A stretch of 64,000 nucleotides of DNA from Puffinus mauretanicus (Eukaryota > Chordata > Aves > Procellariiformes > Procellariidae): positions 1-64,000 of the forward strand of contig JAJKFH010003532.1 in assembly GCA_023333565.1 (NCBI GenBank), written 5' to 3'. Shown here piece by piece: positions 1 through 11,629 of this stretch. The number at the start of each line of letters is the position of its first letter. The stretch's first letter is position 1. Made by a program: the position numbers and the translations under genes. The notes beneath the pieces were generated by a model. The model was not told the origin of the DNA, searched no databases, and saw nothing but the letters and a program-made list of their open reading frames with translations.

Positions 1-854
1 TTCTTAAAAATAAGACCTGATGTAAACATAACATTTTGATTAGTAAGACAGTTGCATTGTCATGTTTAAACAGTCATTGATTTTCTTCATAGAAGAGGAA
101 TTTTTTTATATCTATGATGGTTTATGGCCTAATAGCAACCATGTTTGTTTATTCTGTATTTCACAATGTGGACAACAAACTAATTTAAATAACTGACTGT
201 ATTATTTTCCTATATAAAAATAAATATCCAGGCTTGAATAAACCCACTGAGGGTTTTAAACTATATCATTATTTGGTTCTACATATATATCACTGAAACA
301 CCAACCAAATATATTGATGCAAGAGAAATGTTTAGCTGGTATTTGCATACTCTGAAAATATTGGAAGTTTTTTTGCTTTTTACTGGAACATGATTTAACA
401 CCTCTACATTTAAATTAGGAAAAAAAACTAAAAAAAATGACAGAAGTGTGTTCCCCTTATCTTATCACAATAGTTTACATGCAGATCCAGTGGTGATGAA
501 CATAACTTCTCCTTGAGAAGGTACCTCCCAGGTATCACCTCATAATATAGATGTCAGTGCTGCTCTACTCTTCTCTCATAAATTTTTGGTTACCACGTTG
601 TCTCAGAGTTGCACAGGCACTTCAAAAAGCATTGCACTTTGCTTCAGAAGTCTTTCATTGCATTTTGATTAAGTTTGCTTAAAAGTCAGAGATTGAAAAT
701 GCCATGGTTACACATCAATTTGTATTGAGGACTGGTATTCCCAGTGAGGTTGAGTATCCTTAAGCTTGAGTGTAGAGATTTGGGGTTTAGGGTTTTTTTT
801 CCTGAATTTTATGAAGTTTAAGTCTTACTTTGTGATGCCTGGTTGCACAGTTTA

Positions 855-960
855 GAACAACTACAGAAGAGTTAGATAAAATACAAAGAATAGCAACAAA
901 AAAGAATGAAGAGGATAAAACGTGTGAGGAAAACTGAGATCTTCAGGGTAACAATACAAA
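855..960 (+). mobile_element. Possible ancient CR1 fragment
   Basis: Around 870-915 one plus-strand frame reads L-D-K-I-Q-R-I-A-T-K-K. This resembles the CR1 C-terminal stretch [11 protein letters not shown], which is seen intact in the younger copies of this window (for example near 11,145-11,180). The similarity fades within about 50 bases on each side and stops are frequent, so if real it is a very old, heavily decayed copy. Chance similarity in A-rich sequence is the main alternative. Confidence 0.3.
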
Positions 961-2195
961 TGAAGGAAATAAATTATCCCATTTCTGAAACAGTGAAATA
1001 AAGAACTATCACCCACAGAAGAAAAAGTGTGGACTGGGATAAATTTAAAAAATAAGAACATCATAAATGAAAGTGGATGAGAAGTACGATACAAAAATAT
1101 TTACACACTTAATCACTTAACTGACAACGTTAGTTGTCCTGCAGTGGCCAGGACCACAGACAAGAGACCTTCTATCTTATGTTCTAGAGTCGATAGATCA
1201 ATCCTCTATGGGCACGATAACCTTCAAACCATGACAGCTCCCACTGAGAACAACAGCATCTCTATGGAATGGGGCACTACAGCTAAGTCAGAAATATCTG
1301 CTTGTTACTTGAATCAACTCAGACAGAAAAAAGAAAAAGCAACAAAAATCAAAATAAAATATGCATTACCAAAATGTAATGACAATTCATGACCCTTTTC
1401 AGAAAATAATCTGAAAGCACTTAATTAATTAAACTGTGGCATCTTTTGGAGACTACAGCAAAACTGATCTCAATTTTATAGTTTAAAAATTCTAGAAGAA
1501 TAAGTTTTCTAAAGACTTTTTAAAGACTAAATACTTAAATACACCTCTGAATCCCTCTCTTATTTCATCATTAGATATTTATAATACTAATGTTTCAACA
1601 AGACTGATACACAAAATGTGCTATTATGGGCTGCATGTTAATTTATCATGATGTCAGTATTTATATTATGAGGATTACAGGGAATTAAAAAAACCGAAAA
1701 CAAAACCAAAAACAAACCAATTTTTGCATGCTTGTCTTTTCTGGAGCTAAACTTTCTCAAAGTGATACCTCAAAGGCAGTTCAGTTCTAAAAAAAAAACA
1801 TGATTCCAAAAACCCCTGACATTGCAGATTTATCTGCTTACATTTTCTCTTCAACTTTATATTGAATTTTCTTATTTTCCCATGGAAAAGATATTGAGCT
1901 TTTCAGACCTTTAAATAATATGGCACACAGCAAAGAACCACAATACCTCTCCCTACAAGAAATAAAGTTTTAACTTAAGTCATACCTCTTACAATATTTG
2001 TGCAATCTTATTCTATCAAGACATCTCACCTGGACAATCTTTCAGAACATCTTAAAGGGGTACTTATGACTAAGGCATAAAAAATCAGTACTAAAGCAGA
2101 CTCTCCTGAATGTTAAAAAATTATCCTCAGGTTACTTTACAGCTGGTTGATAGTTATCTGTCAGGAAGCAGAAAAGACTAGCTTACAGCCTCACT

Positions 2196-2265
2196 ACAAT
2201 CGGCCTTAGGGAATGGGAGCACGCAGCTAAACTGTGCCGGCACGAGACCGGAGAACGAAGCGTGA
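2196..2265. other. Small CpG-bearing GC-rich patch
   Basis: About 70 bases contain roughly six CpG dinucleotides and the block GTGCCGGCACGAGACCGG, inside flanks that have almost none. It could be the remnant of a transposon, a small regulatory element or a first-exon region of a noncoding transcript. No open frame across it looks protein-like: overlapping frames of 77 and 88 codons occur on both strands. No family is recognised. Confidence 0.3.
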
Positions 2266-3654
2266 AGCAGATTGAGAGCTCTGCTGTGCTTCCTTCAGCT
2301 CCCTGTGCATCCACACCAGCACCACTACCTCTACTGATAAATATGAGGTATTTATTATGTAAAGTAACTGCCCAGCTGCTGTCCATTCTGTTGAATAATA
2401 AACTAGAGTCTTCTAAAGTCACTTTAATTCTGAATGAGATAGTCCGCATATGTTTAAATATGCTTAAATTTATGCATGTTCACTTCACATTTTGAGTGTT
2501 TAAAATAATTTTAATTAAGCTTATTGACTTTACCCGTGAAGGTGATTCATCTGATTTCTCTGAATCTTGGTCTTAGTAAGACCAAGCAGTAAGGTGTGTT
2601 TACATTTATTCTCCTCACAAGAGAATAAGTGCTAAAATAGTTAATCCCATAATTAGCCTCATAGGTGATGAATAAGATACAACAAACTTGGAAGACTGGA
2701 TCTGAAGAACTATCATGACACAAAGTTTAAACCAGTATCAATAGAAATACACTTATAGAAATAAAAGAGCATAATTCTAAAAAACAATCAAGCATGCATA
2801 CACTTTATCTGAAGGGAAGATTTTATGCCTCAAAAATCTTGTTATTCAGGAAAGATATTTCCTTCCCAGTTTTTGGAATAAATTGTCTATTATTACTCGT
2901 TCAAGATGCAATTACTACATGTGCCAACTATATTGAGGAAAACAGAAAATCTATTTGCTTGAGATTAAACTAATATAATCTTCCATTATTTTATATTCAC
3001 AATTTATTCTGAAAATAACACAAAACAAAAACTTCTCCCTGTGTCAACTATTCTGATAAAATGAGGTATGTGATAGAGTAGCAATTGCGAGAGAGTTCCG
3101 TTTTGGCTTAAGAATTCCTCTGACAATATAAACGATGTTCAGCTGGCTATTTCAAAAGATGGCATAAACAGAGCTCAGTGTAGATGTTCTCACATTTTCT
3201 ACCGAAAGCATAAGGATTGTCCCCAAAGTCAGTAATATCTCAAAAAAGCCCTGATATTTTACTTACTACTAGTGACTGATTGGTTAGTGGAATACCACTC
3301 AATTTTATGAATACTATGAGGTTTTGAAATATGTTAGCATTCCAACACCAGTAATAGAGGAAAAAAGGGACCAGTGGTCCACCTTCTGAATATATCTTGC
3401 TAATCACACTGAAGGATTATGGAGTATTGTGACTCTCAATCAATTCCTTAGTCTCGCTCCACATCCTTTTTTATATTTAAGTTACAAAATTCCATCTTAG
3501 ACCCAAGAAATGATCCTAGCATATAAAGAAACACATTTATATAAAACAAATTGTTTGAGAAAATGGAAGCTTGGAATTCCTTGCTTAATCCCTTGCTTAA
3601 TTCCTAACTTCACAATCCTGCTTCCAACCTCAAATAACATATCATAACCATTTA

Positions 3655-3720
3655 GTAAGGCTTAAATAAATGCAAAATAAATTGATAGTTCCTCTCTCAA
3701 ACAGTTTACAGTTTAATGAT
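3655..3720. repeat. Possible ancient amniote repeat remnant
   Basis: The segment around 3,688-3,716 (GTTCCTCTCTCAAACAGTTT followed by ACAGTTTAA) resembles a repeat motif I remember from turtle and crocodile genomes, in which a 'cagtccctgccccaaagag' block is followed by 'cttacaatcta'. Two similar degraded matches occur in this window, at 33,590-33,675 and 44,845-44,882. The family name is not given because I cannot verify it. Confidence 0.25.
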
Positions 3721-5761
3721 TTATATATAATTTATAATTTGTATGTGTTTTGTTATGATAACAACTACAGAGGGTTGTGTGAGTTTTCACCAACTCTACA
3801 GAAAGATTAGGATGTGAGAAACAAAGATTAGGAACTGTGGAAAAAAAATAAAAGTAAAGAAACAACTTATCAGTGATTCTGCCCTTTTATTTCATATAGG
3901 AAAATGAATACCAATTTAAAGACTAGCCCATGGTTAGAACATAGCTCTCCACAGTTTGCAGTACCTGCTTTTCAATTATTAATGTCTAAACAGTGTCAGG
4001 ACAAAGTCTGTGAAGTATACATCTGAATGAAAGAAGGGAGAGATTGTGCTTGGTAGTTTGTTAATTATATTGCTGTTATGGATCATTCCCTTTTGAATTT
4101 TCTTCAAAGGACCGTAAAAGAACTCTAATGCTGCTCCAATGTGAGTAGTTGAAATGTCTAAAATTTGTATATTGAGATCTGCGTGGTCCATTGGAATAAA
4201 ATATTTTTGAAAGGATTTGCAAGCACGATTGGACTCAAAGATAGGAACATTCTATTTATTTTGTAAGAAGCACAGCATGTTAGCAATAAACATAGCATAA
4301 AATGTATACCAACTGACCTATTGTTTAACACAAACTTTAATGTAAAATATGTTTTTGTATATTTTTTGCTGACATTTTGATGCATTTATTAATTATCAAT
4401 ATTTTAATCTGTGAAGGTTTTTTATATAGCAGGATGTACATATTGCATCAAGTATAGATATACTAATTCTGGAACGCTTACACTGCCGTTCATTTAGCTG
4501 TGTAAAAAACTTCCTTTCATATATTGCTCCTTCTTTATAATTTGCCCAGTAGCCAGCTGTCAGCAGCAGGAAGAAAGAGGAACTCATTTCACAATTAAAC
4601 ACTAGGTAACAAAACATTGCTAGGGATTTCCCCTAAGGTTTGTATTCCTTGTAATCTTGCCCTTGATCTTATTCTTAAGAATAATTCCATAATTACGGGA
4701 TTTTGTCTACTCTCTGTACCATAATTTTCAAGCCTTCTGAATGTAGTTCCTATGGTGAAATTATTTTCTATGCAGTATCTTCTGAAATGCTTATCACCAT
4801 AGTATTTGAACACTTTTATTAAACCAAACAGTGTCTTTACCCAAATTGATGCATATCTAACGAAAAAAGTTTTTAAAAGTGTACATTTGACCATAATCTC
4901 ATTATGGAAACTCACCTTCTGGGATTTATAAATTTTCTATTTATATGTTGATTTATTTAAAACCAGGCTTTGGCTTATTCTGGTTCAATTCCCAGACATA
5001 TGTTAAAAGTTCTTTTAAGCTGTATATTGTTGTAAAAATACATTACTCTATGTCCCAGAGGAGACATAGTCTAAAAGAATAAGTTTTTGGGGAACTATTA
5101 ATAGCTACTCTCAGTTGTGCCACTGATCTACTCTTTGGCCTTGCGCAAGTAAAACCTGTCTGCCTTGGAATTCCCCATACATAAACTGGATTACAAGCAA
5201 CCATGGGAATGCAGTTTTGATTTTTCTTTAGAATTTTCTGCTATTTTAATCATGAGAGGTCCATTTCTGTAACTAGTTTCTATAGCTCTCTTATTTTACA
5301 TTGCACATGCTGCTCTAATACATAAGCAGCTGTAACTGTAATTTTAATAAAGTTATGTCTTTCTAGACCTTTCAAAAATATGTTGGTTTTTTTTCCTTCT
5401 TCTTTTTAACTAAGCCAGAGATGATACAAGCTTAAACACTATGGTATGTGATTTCAGCAACAAAAGGAGATTTCACTACAAAGTTATGTTTACTGGTACT
5501 TTCATTTTTCAAGCTAGATCGATGTGGAAACAAATGAGTCACTGTCATTCATAAGTGTTCCAGGAACATGTCTCTGGCCCCTCCAGAGGATCTGCAGCCA
5601 GCTATATTGCAATCACAGTCAAAAATTCAATAGAAAACAACAGAAATAGGGCAGAATTAGCGTGAGTGGGAGATCCCATTGCTAGCTTTCCGAATTTGAC
5701 TTTGCTTTCTAAATCTTATCCATGGAAAAAATGTGATTTTGACTAAATGCAAAAACATCAA

Positions 5762-5823
5762 CATGATTTTAAATTCATATTCTGTTTTCACAGCATGATT
5801 TTAAATTCATATTCTGTTTTCAG
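5762..5823. repeat. Two-copy 32-bp tandem duplication
   Basis: A 32-base unit at 5,762-5,793 is repeated at 5,794-5,823, with only two bases missing near the end of the second copy. It looks like a recent replication-slippage or local duplication event in unique sequence. The units end in a pyrimidine-rich TTCTGTTTTC-(AC)AG, so the duplication also doubles a cryptic splice-acceptor-like string. No function is implied. Confidence 0.85.
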
Positions 5824-6063
5824 TCTTGGATTACATTTAGCTGCAGTTACTATATGTTCCACTACTGATGTTCCCAGAGAGGTTTTTATTATATTTATGC
5901 ATTTGATTATTACTTACTAAGACCAAGACATCTGACGCTATAATAAAATCACTCATAAAATATGGCTTAGCAGTACATGAGCAGAGGTTGCCAAAACCAA
6001 GTTTTACCAGTGTACTTGACAGATAAGGTCTTAAATATTGCTGTTTCTTCTTTGTTTCACCAG

Positions 6064-6171
6064 GCATTGGAGATCTATACAAAACTAGCAGAAAAAGTGC
6101 AGTCAAATCCCTCGAGGAAAGAGGAATATGCATGCTTCATAGTTCCACAGGAAATTAATGTCCTTAAATAA
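6064..6171 (+). other. Candidate terminal coding exon (weak)
   Basis: A strong acceptor-like string (CTGTTTCTTCTTTGTTTCAC then CAG, ending at 6,063) precedes an open frame of 35 codons ending in TAA at 6,169-6,171. The frame begins A-L-E-I-Y-T-K-L-A-E-K-V and ends in V-P-Q-E-I-N-V-L-K. It is hydrophilic and reads more like protein than most chance frames here, with a helical, charged first half. I do not recognise the protein. No AATAAA follows within the next hundred bases, and no partner exon is identifiable in the window. The frame also continues open upstream to 5,977, which weakens the exon argument. Confidence 0.15.
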
Positions 6172-6387
6172 GAATATTTTCCAATCTGTGTTTTATGTCA
6201 AAATGTATGATGGATCAAGCATTGGGGATATAAACTGAATTACAGATTATAAAGTAACTCGGATGTTATAAATTTCTAAGTTTCTATCAGTTTCTTAGTT
6301 TAATGTGTATGTAATACTAAAGTGCTCTTATATGTAACTCTACTCCTTAATTACTTATTTAAAGCATTTGTGTTGTTTGGGCAGTGG

Positions 6388-6478
6388 TGGTTTTTTGGTT
6401 TGGTTTTGGTTGGTTGGTTGGTTGGTTTTGTGGTTGTTTTGTTGTTTTTTTGGGGGTTTTTTTGTTTTTTTTTTTTTT
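6388..6478. repeat. G/T-rich low-complexity run (TTGG/TTTG repeats)
   Basis: Ninety bases consist almost only of G and T on the plus strand, starting with several TTGG units (6,401-6,424) and ending in long T runs. It accounts for the apparent 70-codon frame here, whose product is just Gly/Phe/Trp/Val-rich. A mirror-type A/C-rich run lies at 29,026-29,092. Confidence 0.85.
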
Positions 6479-9400
6479 AATGAGACATACTCAGGCTTCC
6501 TTCTTAAAATGAAGTTTCCAGAAGTTCATACTTCATCACAAACTTTACAACATCAAAAAACCCTCATGTATCTAGATTAAACATAATTCGTTATTTAAAC
6601 CCATTATGTACTGATTAGAGGTAAGAAGACTGAGTGCTTTTTAATGTCATTTTAACATCTACTGCATATATAATGGGCACTGAACATACTTACACAGGAA
6701 GAGAAAAAATAAGGTTCTCTTATAGGCTTTGAAACTGAAACAAAAGCTTGAAAGGTACATTTGTTTACTAAAAGCTTTTTTTTTAATACTTCTTTTTGCC
6801 TAGTGATGAACAAATACACTAACAACTTAAGAAAAGCACAACATATACTAATATGTTTTCCTCCTTAGTTCCCTCTCTTTTATTTCAACCTTGCTGGCTC
6901 AAGGTTGATTCTTTTCATTATTTTCGTCACTAGGCAATATATGGGAGTACCCATGCGTGCTTATATTTGTTTCTCTATGGATAGTTCTGAAGTAACTATA
7001 GACTGTACATTTACTTTCTGTTTGGCCTCATGCCTAACTTGTTAATTTGCTTTCCTTCAGGGACTTTCTTCTGCTTTTATTTCTATTTTATCCTAAACTA
7101 ATTGAAATGTAAATTACATCAAGCATATGAAGTCTGGAAAAAAAAAATCTGCTTTAGAAATATTAATACATTCATGTGCCATGGATAATCTGTGCATACA
7201 GAGCAGCAAAATTTATGGAAAGAAGTATTTTTCCCACCTGCCCACTACTGTAAAAAAAGTTCACTTTAAAGAGCTCCTAGGAAGACCAATCCAGAAAGGG
7301 CAGCAGAAGAAAGATATTCATAAAATATATGTGTTTCTGCCATAACTATCTGAATAACTTGATACTGAAATTATACTGCAAAATTTAACAACTATTTCAC
7401 TGTACATAAAAATTAAACAGGAGATTCTGAAACAGATCATTTACAAAAAGAAGTAGCACATGGAATAGTCTGTGACAGATACAAGTTAGACAATTTTTCA
7501 GTTTTCAACACTTCAAGAAGAGTCAGCATCATAGCTGAATCTGGGAAAAAAATCTCAAAAAAAATTAATGGATGAACTGTAAATAATCATATAAAGTTGT
7601 ATATATGAATTTTCTGAGAAAAATAAGTCACGACTTCTAGAACAGAGTTCATGTAGGGCATTTTGTGTTCTGACATCTTTCTAAATTTGTTAGGATTCAA
7701 AACTCAGCAAGAGCACTCTGTAATTAAAATATGTAAAGTTTTCAGTTGGATTCCCCAAAAACATAGCTCATGGATACATCTGATGTGGCAAGCAACATGA
7801 ACAAATAAATACTCTTGCACTTGGAAAAGCGTGCTAGGGCTGCATAGAATTAAACTGCTTTGCAAGGGTTTGCAAACTTCAGCAAATTCTGTGTATCAGT
7901 GGTGAAGAATGACAACAGTGTTTCTGGGTTAAAGACCTCTCCACAGAAAGAATGGACAGGGCTTCAGCAAAGATGAGAATATGATAAACCAGCAACACAC
8001 ATCCCATTATGGAATAGGTTACAGGTCCCGTATAGTTTAAGAGTATATATCGCTAGTGTATAGTGATATTAATACTGAGAAAAAAAGACATAGTGAAAGG
8101 TAACTGGGTTAAACATGTATAGAGGTGTCAATTAGGGAAAATACATTGGGAATTTGCAAATTGCAAACATACATAATAAGAACATATTACTGAGAGAAAA
8201 TTATGTCTAATTTTTTTTTTTTTTCACTAAAAGGATGGTTTCTCTTTGAAATGTGTTTATAAAATGCGTGAGAAGGGATTTCCAGCTATCACTTGGTAAA
8301 TCAGGAAAGTTCAGCACAGTATCATGCAGAACTGGAAAGGTCCACCTACCTGAAGTCAAATGTTGTTTTCAAACAGCATTAACACTGCCTGTTTCTCTTG
8401 CGCTAATTAAGTGTTATGTTTAAGTGACTATGAACCACTTGGCACTATTACTAGAATAGGAGACTAGCAAACCTGCTTTAAGGCTAGAGACCAGTATTTA
8501 TTTAGAACTACAGATGCACAGCTGAATTCTGGAGAGATATGGCAGGAATAAGCAGTCTCACAGAAGAGTGTTTGACAGAAAAGCAGAAGAGCAAATTTCA
8601 CAGCTAGGCTTTGGACACTTCCAACACAAAGGGAAAAATAAAATCTCTTTGCTTTGACTGTTACTGTCTGTAATATCAGTTAGGATGGAACTCTGAAGAA
8701 AATAATTAGGGATAGCAGTAAAGAATGCCTGGGACCCTGCATTCTCAACCCTTTTATCAATTTCACAGAAAGAGAGCAAAATATAAGATAGAATTTTACT
8801 TAAAGGCACCATGTTACTGATTCTTAAAGTGCTACAGAACAAAAAATATTAAAAATTTATGAAATTCACTTGAATACTCAAAAATACAGGAGATAACATT
8901 TCATACTGGCCTCAGAAAAAGTATTGCTTTTCAAGAAAAATGATGCTTGTTTTGTGTAAGCAGAATTCAAGCCTCATTAAGCAAAGGAATCCGTGCTCCT
9001 GGCACATAGCAGTTGAAGTTTTACAACACTGCTCCTTCACAATACGCTCTCCTAAATGACATAGGGAAGGCGTTGAAAATTAGTGTCCTTTCTTCTGGTC
9101 ATAATATTTTATTATAAAGCTGTCTCCCAGTTAACAGACAATCTGAAGAATACATTGTACATATGATTCTCAAGGATTAGTAGAGTTTTTAGAGTCTCCA
9201 GATTATGTAAGTTTCCTATTTTTTTAAATACTGTTAAATATAACGTGAGGCTTCGAAAAAGACAAACAGTAGTTAAACTGTTAAACCTTCAATGAAAGTC
9301 AGACATCTGCATTTTATGACTCAGAAACATCCCCCAGATCCAGTTTTGAATGGGTCTGATTACTTAAAATGTGTGCTATAGCAGTACTTAATTTCCCACA

Positions 9401-10943
9401 TCAGAAACTGTTCCCTGTAGAGTAGCTAGTATAAAAATGCTAAAATGACAGTCTTTAGTCCAAACAGATTCTAATCCACTAATGAACACTGCAGGACTCA
9501 AAATTGATAATTTACTATAAACAAATATGGTTAAGAACTGGTATGGCAAGGGAAAAAGGTAGAAGAGGTCCAAGATTACATTTGAAGTGTGTAATGATTC
9601 ACTACCTTCCAGAAAAATGCTATGAAAAACAAATACATTGCAGGACTTAATCAAACTGACAACAAAATACCCAATGGTCTTCACCAAAAACAGTGTGAGA
9701 TTTTTTTTTTTATTAGGACTGCCATGTTAACCTATAACGTATACAGTTTTAAACTAATTTCTGATAAACTCTGGTGAATATTAAATTTAAGCCCCAGGAT
9801 GGTGAAGACACCTGGCTGTACATGAACTTGTGGGGCTGTGACCCTTAGAAGCATGATAAAGAAAACCCAGACTAAATATTCACATACTGTGAATACTAAA
9901 AAGACAAGTCTCCTTCTGCACCCGATTCTGGTACAGTGCCTCTTTGAGAGACTGTTTTGGCTAGGCAGTACAATTACTTTCTTATGACTGCCTGCCTGTG
10001 ATTTATAGTTCTGACTAATTGTTGAAACTTCCAGAACAAGGAAATGAGAAGGAAAAGATGTATTTTATTTGGACAGTCTTGGCTTAGGCAAAATTGAAGA
10101 TTATTTTGCTGAAATGACAAGAATCAAGTTAGTATAACTTGAACCATTCCAATTTTAAAGGAAGGGTGTTTACCAGCAGCTACCAGTTGCTAGAGATGGA
10201 AATGATAGCCTCCTTACCACTATGTGAAGAGATATGCCTCACCTGATAAGCAGCTGGGACTTCATAATATCTGCAACCAAAATATCTGTTAGAATTAGTC
10301 TGAAGTATCTATTTTTAAACATTTGTCCATCATTTAACTTTTAGGATTCATTCAAAATTATTTGGTAAAGAAGTGAAATCCCATGCCCAATCTTGTAGCT
10401 GGTTTGGAGCACTTGCACAGTAGCTTTACATGGGCACCTAAAAACCAACAAATCACAGACGTTTCTGAAGTATGTGGAAAATTGAACTGCAGAGAACATG
10501 GGTGATAGGTCTGGATGTCCTGGAAACTTTTAGCTTAACTTTCACCAAATACCCAACAAATTGGGTACACACATTGCTGTCCAGAAAATATCAACAGTAA
10601 TATGATCTTGCCAAATATCCCTGTACTCTGACTTCTCAGACAGCAGTGCCTTATGTCCTACCACACATACTAAAGTGTATTCTCACACCTTTCATTTCAT
10701 CTGCTTCTTCCTGCTGGATGCCCAACACCTCACACCAAAAACTCCAGGCCCACCCCCTCCTCTGGCTTGGAAAAATCGAGCCCCATGCCTCACGTTCCGT
10801 TCTCCCTCTCCCATGGTGAATTAGAAGTTCAGGCCCCAGAAAGGGATATGAAAGGGAAAAAGTATATCCACTCAAATAAACTGTGAAATGAAAGGACCAA
10901 AATTCTGCACCCAGCCATTATCTTAACCCTGCTCTCCACATAC

Positions 10944-11629
10944 ATATGGATGAAAAGCTTGACATGAGCTGACAATGTGCGCTCGCAGCCCAGAAGGCCA
11001 ACCACATCCTGGGCTGCATCACAAGAAGCGTGGCCAGCAGGTCGAGGGAGGTGATTCTGCCCCTCTGCTCTGCTCTGGTGAGACCCCACCTGCAGTACTG
11101 CGTCCGGCTCTGGAGCCCTCAGCACAAGAAAGACAGGGACCTGTTGGAGCGGGTCCAGAGGAGGGCCACAAAAATGATCAGGGGGATGGAACGCCTCTGC
11201 TGTGAAGAAAGGCTGAGAGAGTTGGGGTTGTTCAGCCTGGAGAAGAGAAGGCTTTGGGGAGACCTTATTGCAGCCTTTCAGTGCTTAAAGGGGGCTTATA
11301 AGAAAGACAGCGAGTAGCAAACTTTTTAGCAGGGCCTGTTGCGACAGGACAAGGGGGAATGGTTTTAAACTAAAAGAGGGTAGATTTAGACTACATAGAA
11401 GGAAGAAATTTTTTACAGTGAGGGTGGTGAAACACTGGCACAGGTTGGTAGATGAGAGGTAGTAGATGCCCCATCCCTGGAAACATTCAAGGTCAGATTG
11501 GACGGGGCTCTGAGCAACCTGATCTAGTTGAAGATGTCCCTGCCCACAGCAGCGGGGTTGGACTAGATGATCTTTAAAGGTCCCTTCCAACCCAAATTAT
11601 TCTATGATTCTATGGTTCTATGATTCTAT
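10944..11629 (+). mobile_element. CR1 LINE, 5'-truncated 3' fragment
   Basis: The element carries the C-terminal end of CR1 ORF2 and the 3' untranslated region, ending in the CR1 tail built of ATTCTATG-type octamers at about 11,600-11,629. The coding part (about 10,950-11,317) reads through S-V-A-S-R-S-R-E-V, then [18 protein letters not shown] and [14 protein letters not shown]. The frame has a stop near its start (TGA in ATGAGCTGACAA) and lacks the whole endonuclease and polymerase core, so it is a dead copy. It shares the unusual 3' string GGTTGGTAGATGAGAGGT with the copy ending at 16,360 but not with the 41.7 kb copy. No clear target-site duplication is visible. Confidence 0.93.

Larger units (their letters stand above)
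1..5761. other. AT-rich noncoding stretch
   Basis: Mostly unique AT-rich sequence with stops in all frames and only short chance open frames. The longest is 106 codons on the minus strand at 4,595-4,915; I do not recognise it and see no splice sites or codon bias supporting it. A possible ancient CR1 scrap near 855-960, a CpG-bearing patch near 2,196-2,265 and an old-repeat scrap near 3,655-3,720 are listed separately. I see no RNA gene or host exon that I can defend. Confidence 0.6.
5824..10943. other. AT-rich noncoding stretch
   Basis: Unique AT-rich DNA with short homopolymers, such as a T run near 8,210-8,224 and A/T runs elsewhere. It holds the weak exon candidate at 6,064-6,171 and the G/T-rich run at 6,388-6,478. 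Open frames of 60 to 99 codons on both strands (for example 8,558-8,842 and 9,388-9,687 minus) have no recognisable domain and are within chance expectation for this length. Nothing else supportable is seen. Confidence 0.55.

Noticed and set aside
4595..4915. Minus-strand frame of 106 codons as a host gene
   Set aside because: No recognisable domain, no flanking splice sites that fit, and no codon bias apart from base composition. Several frames near this size are expected by chance in 64 kb.
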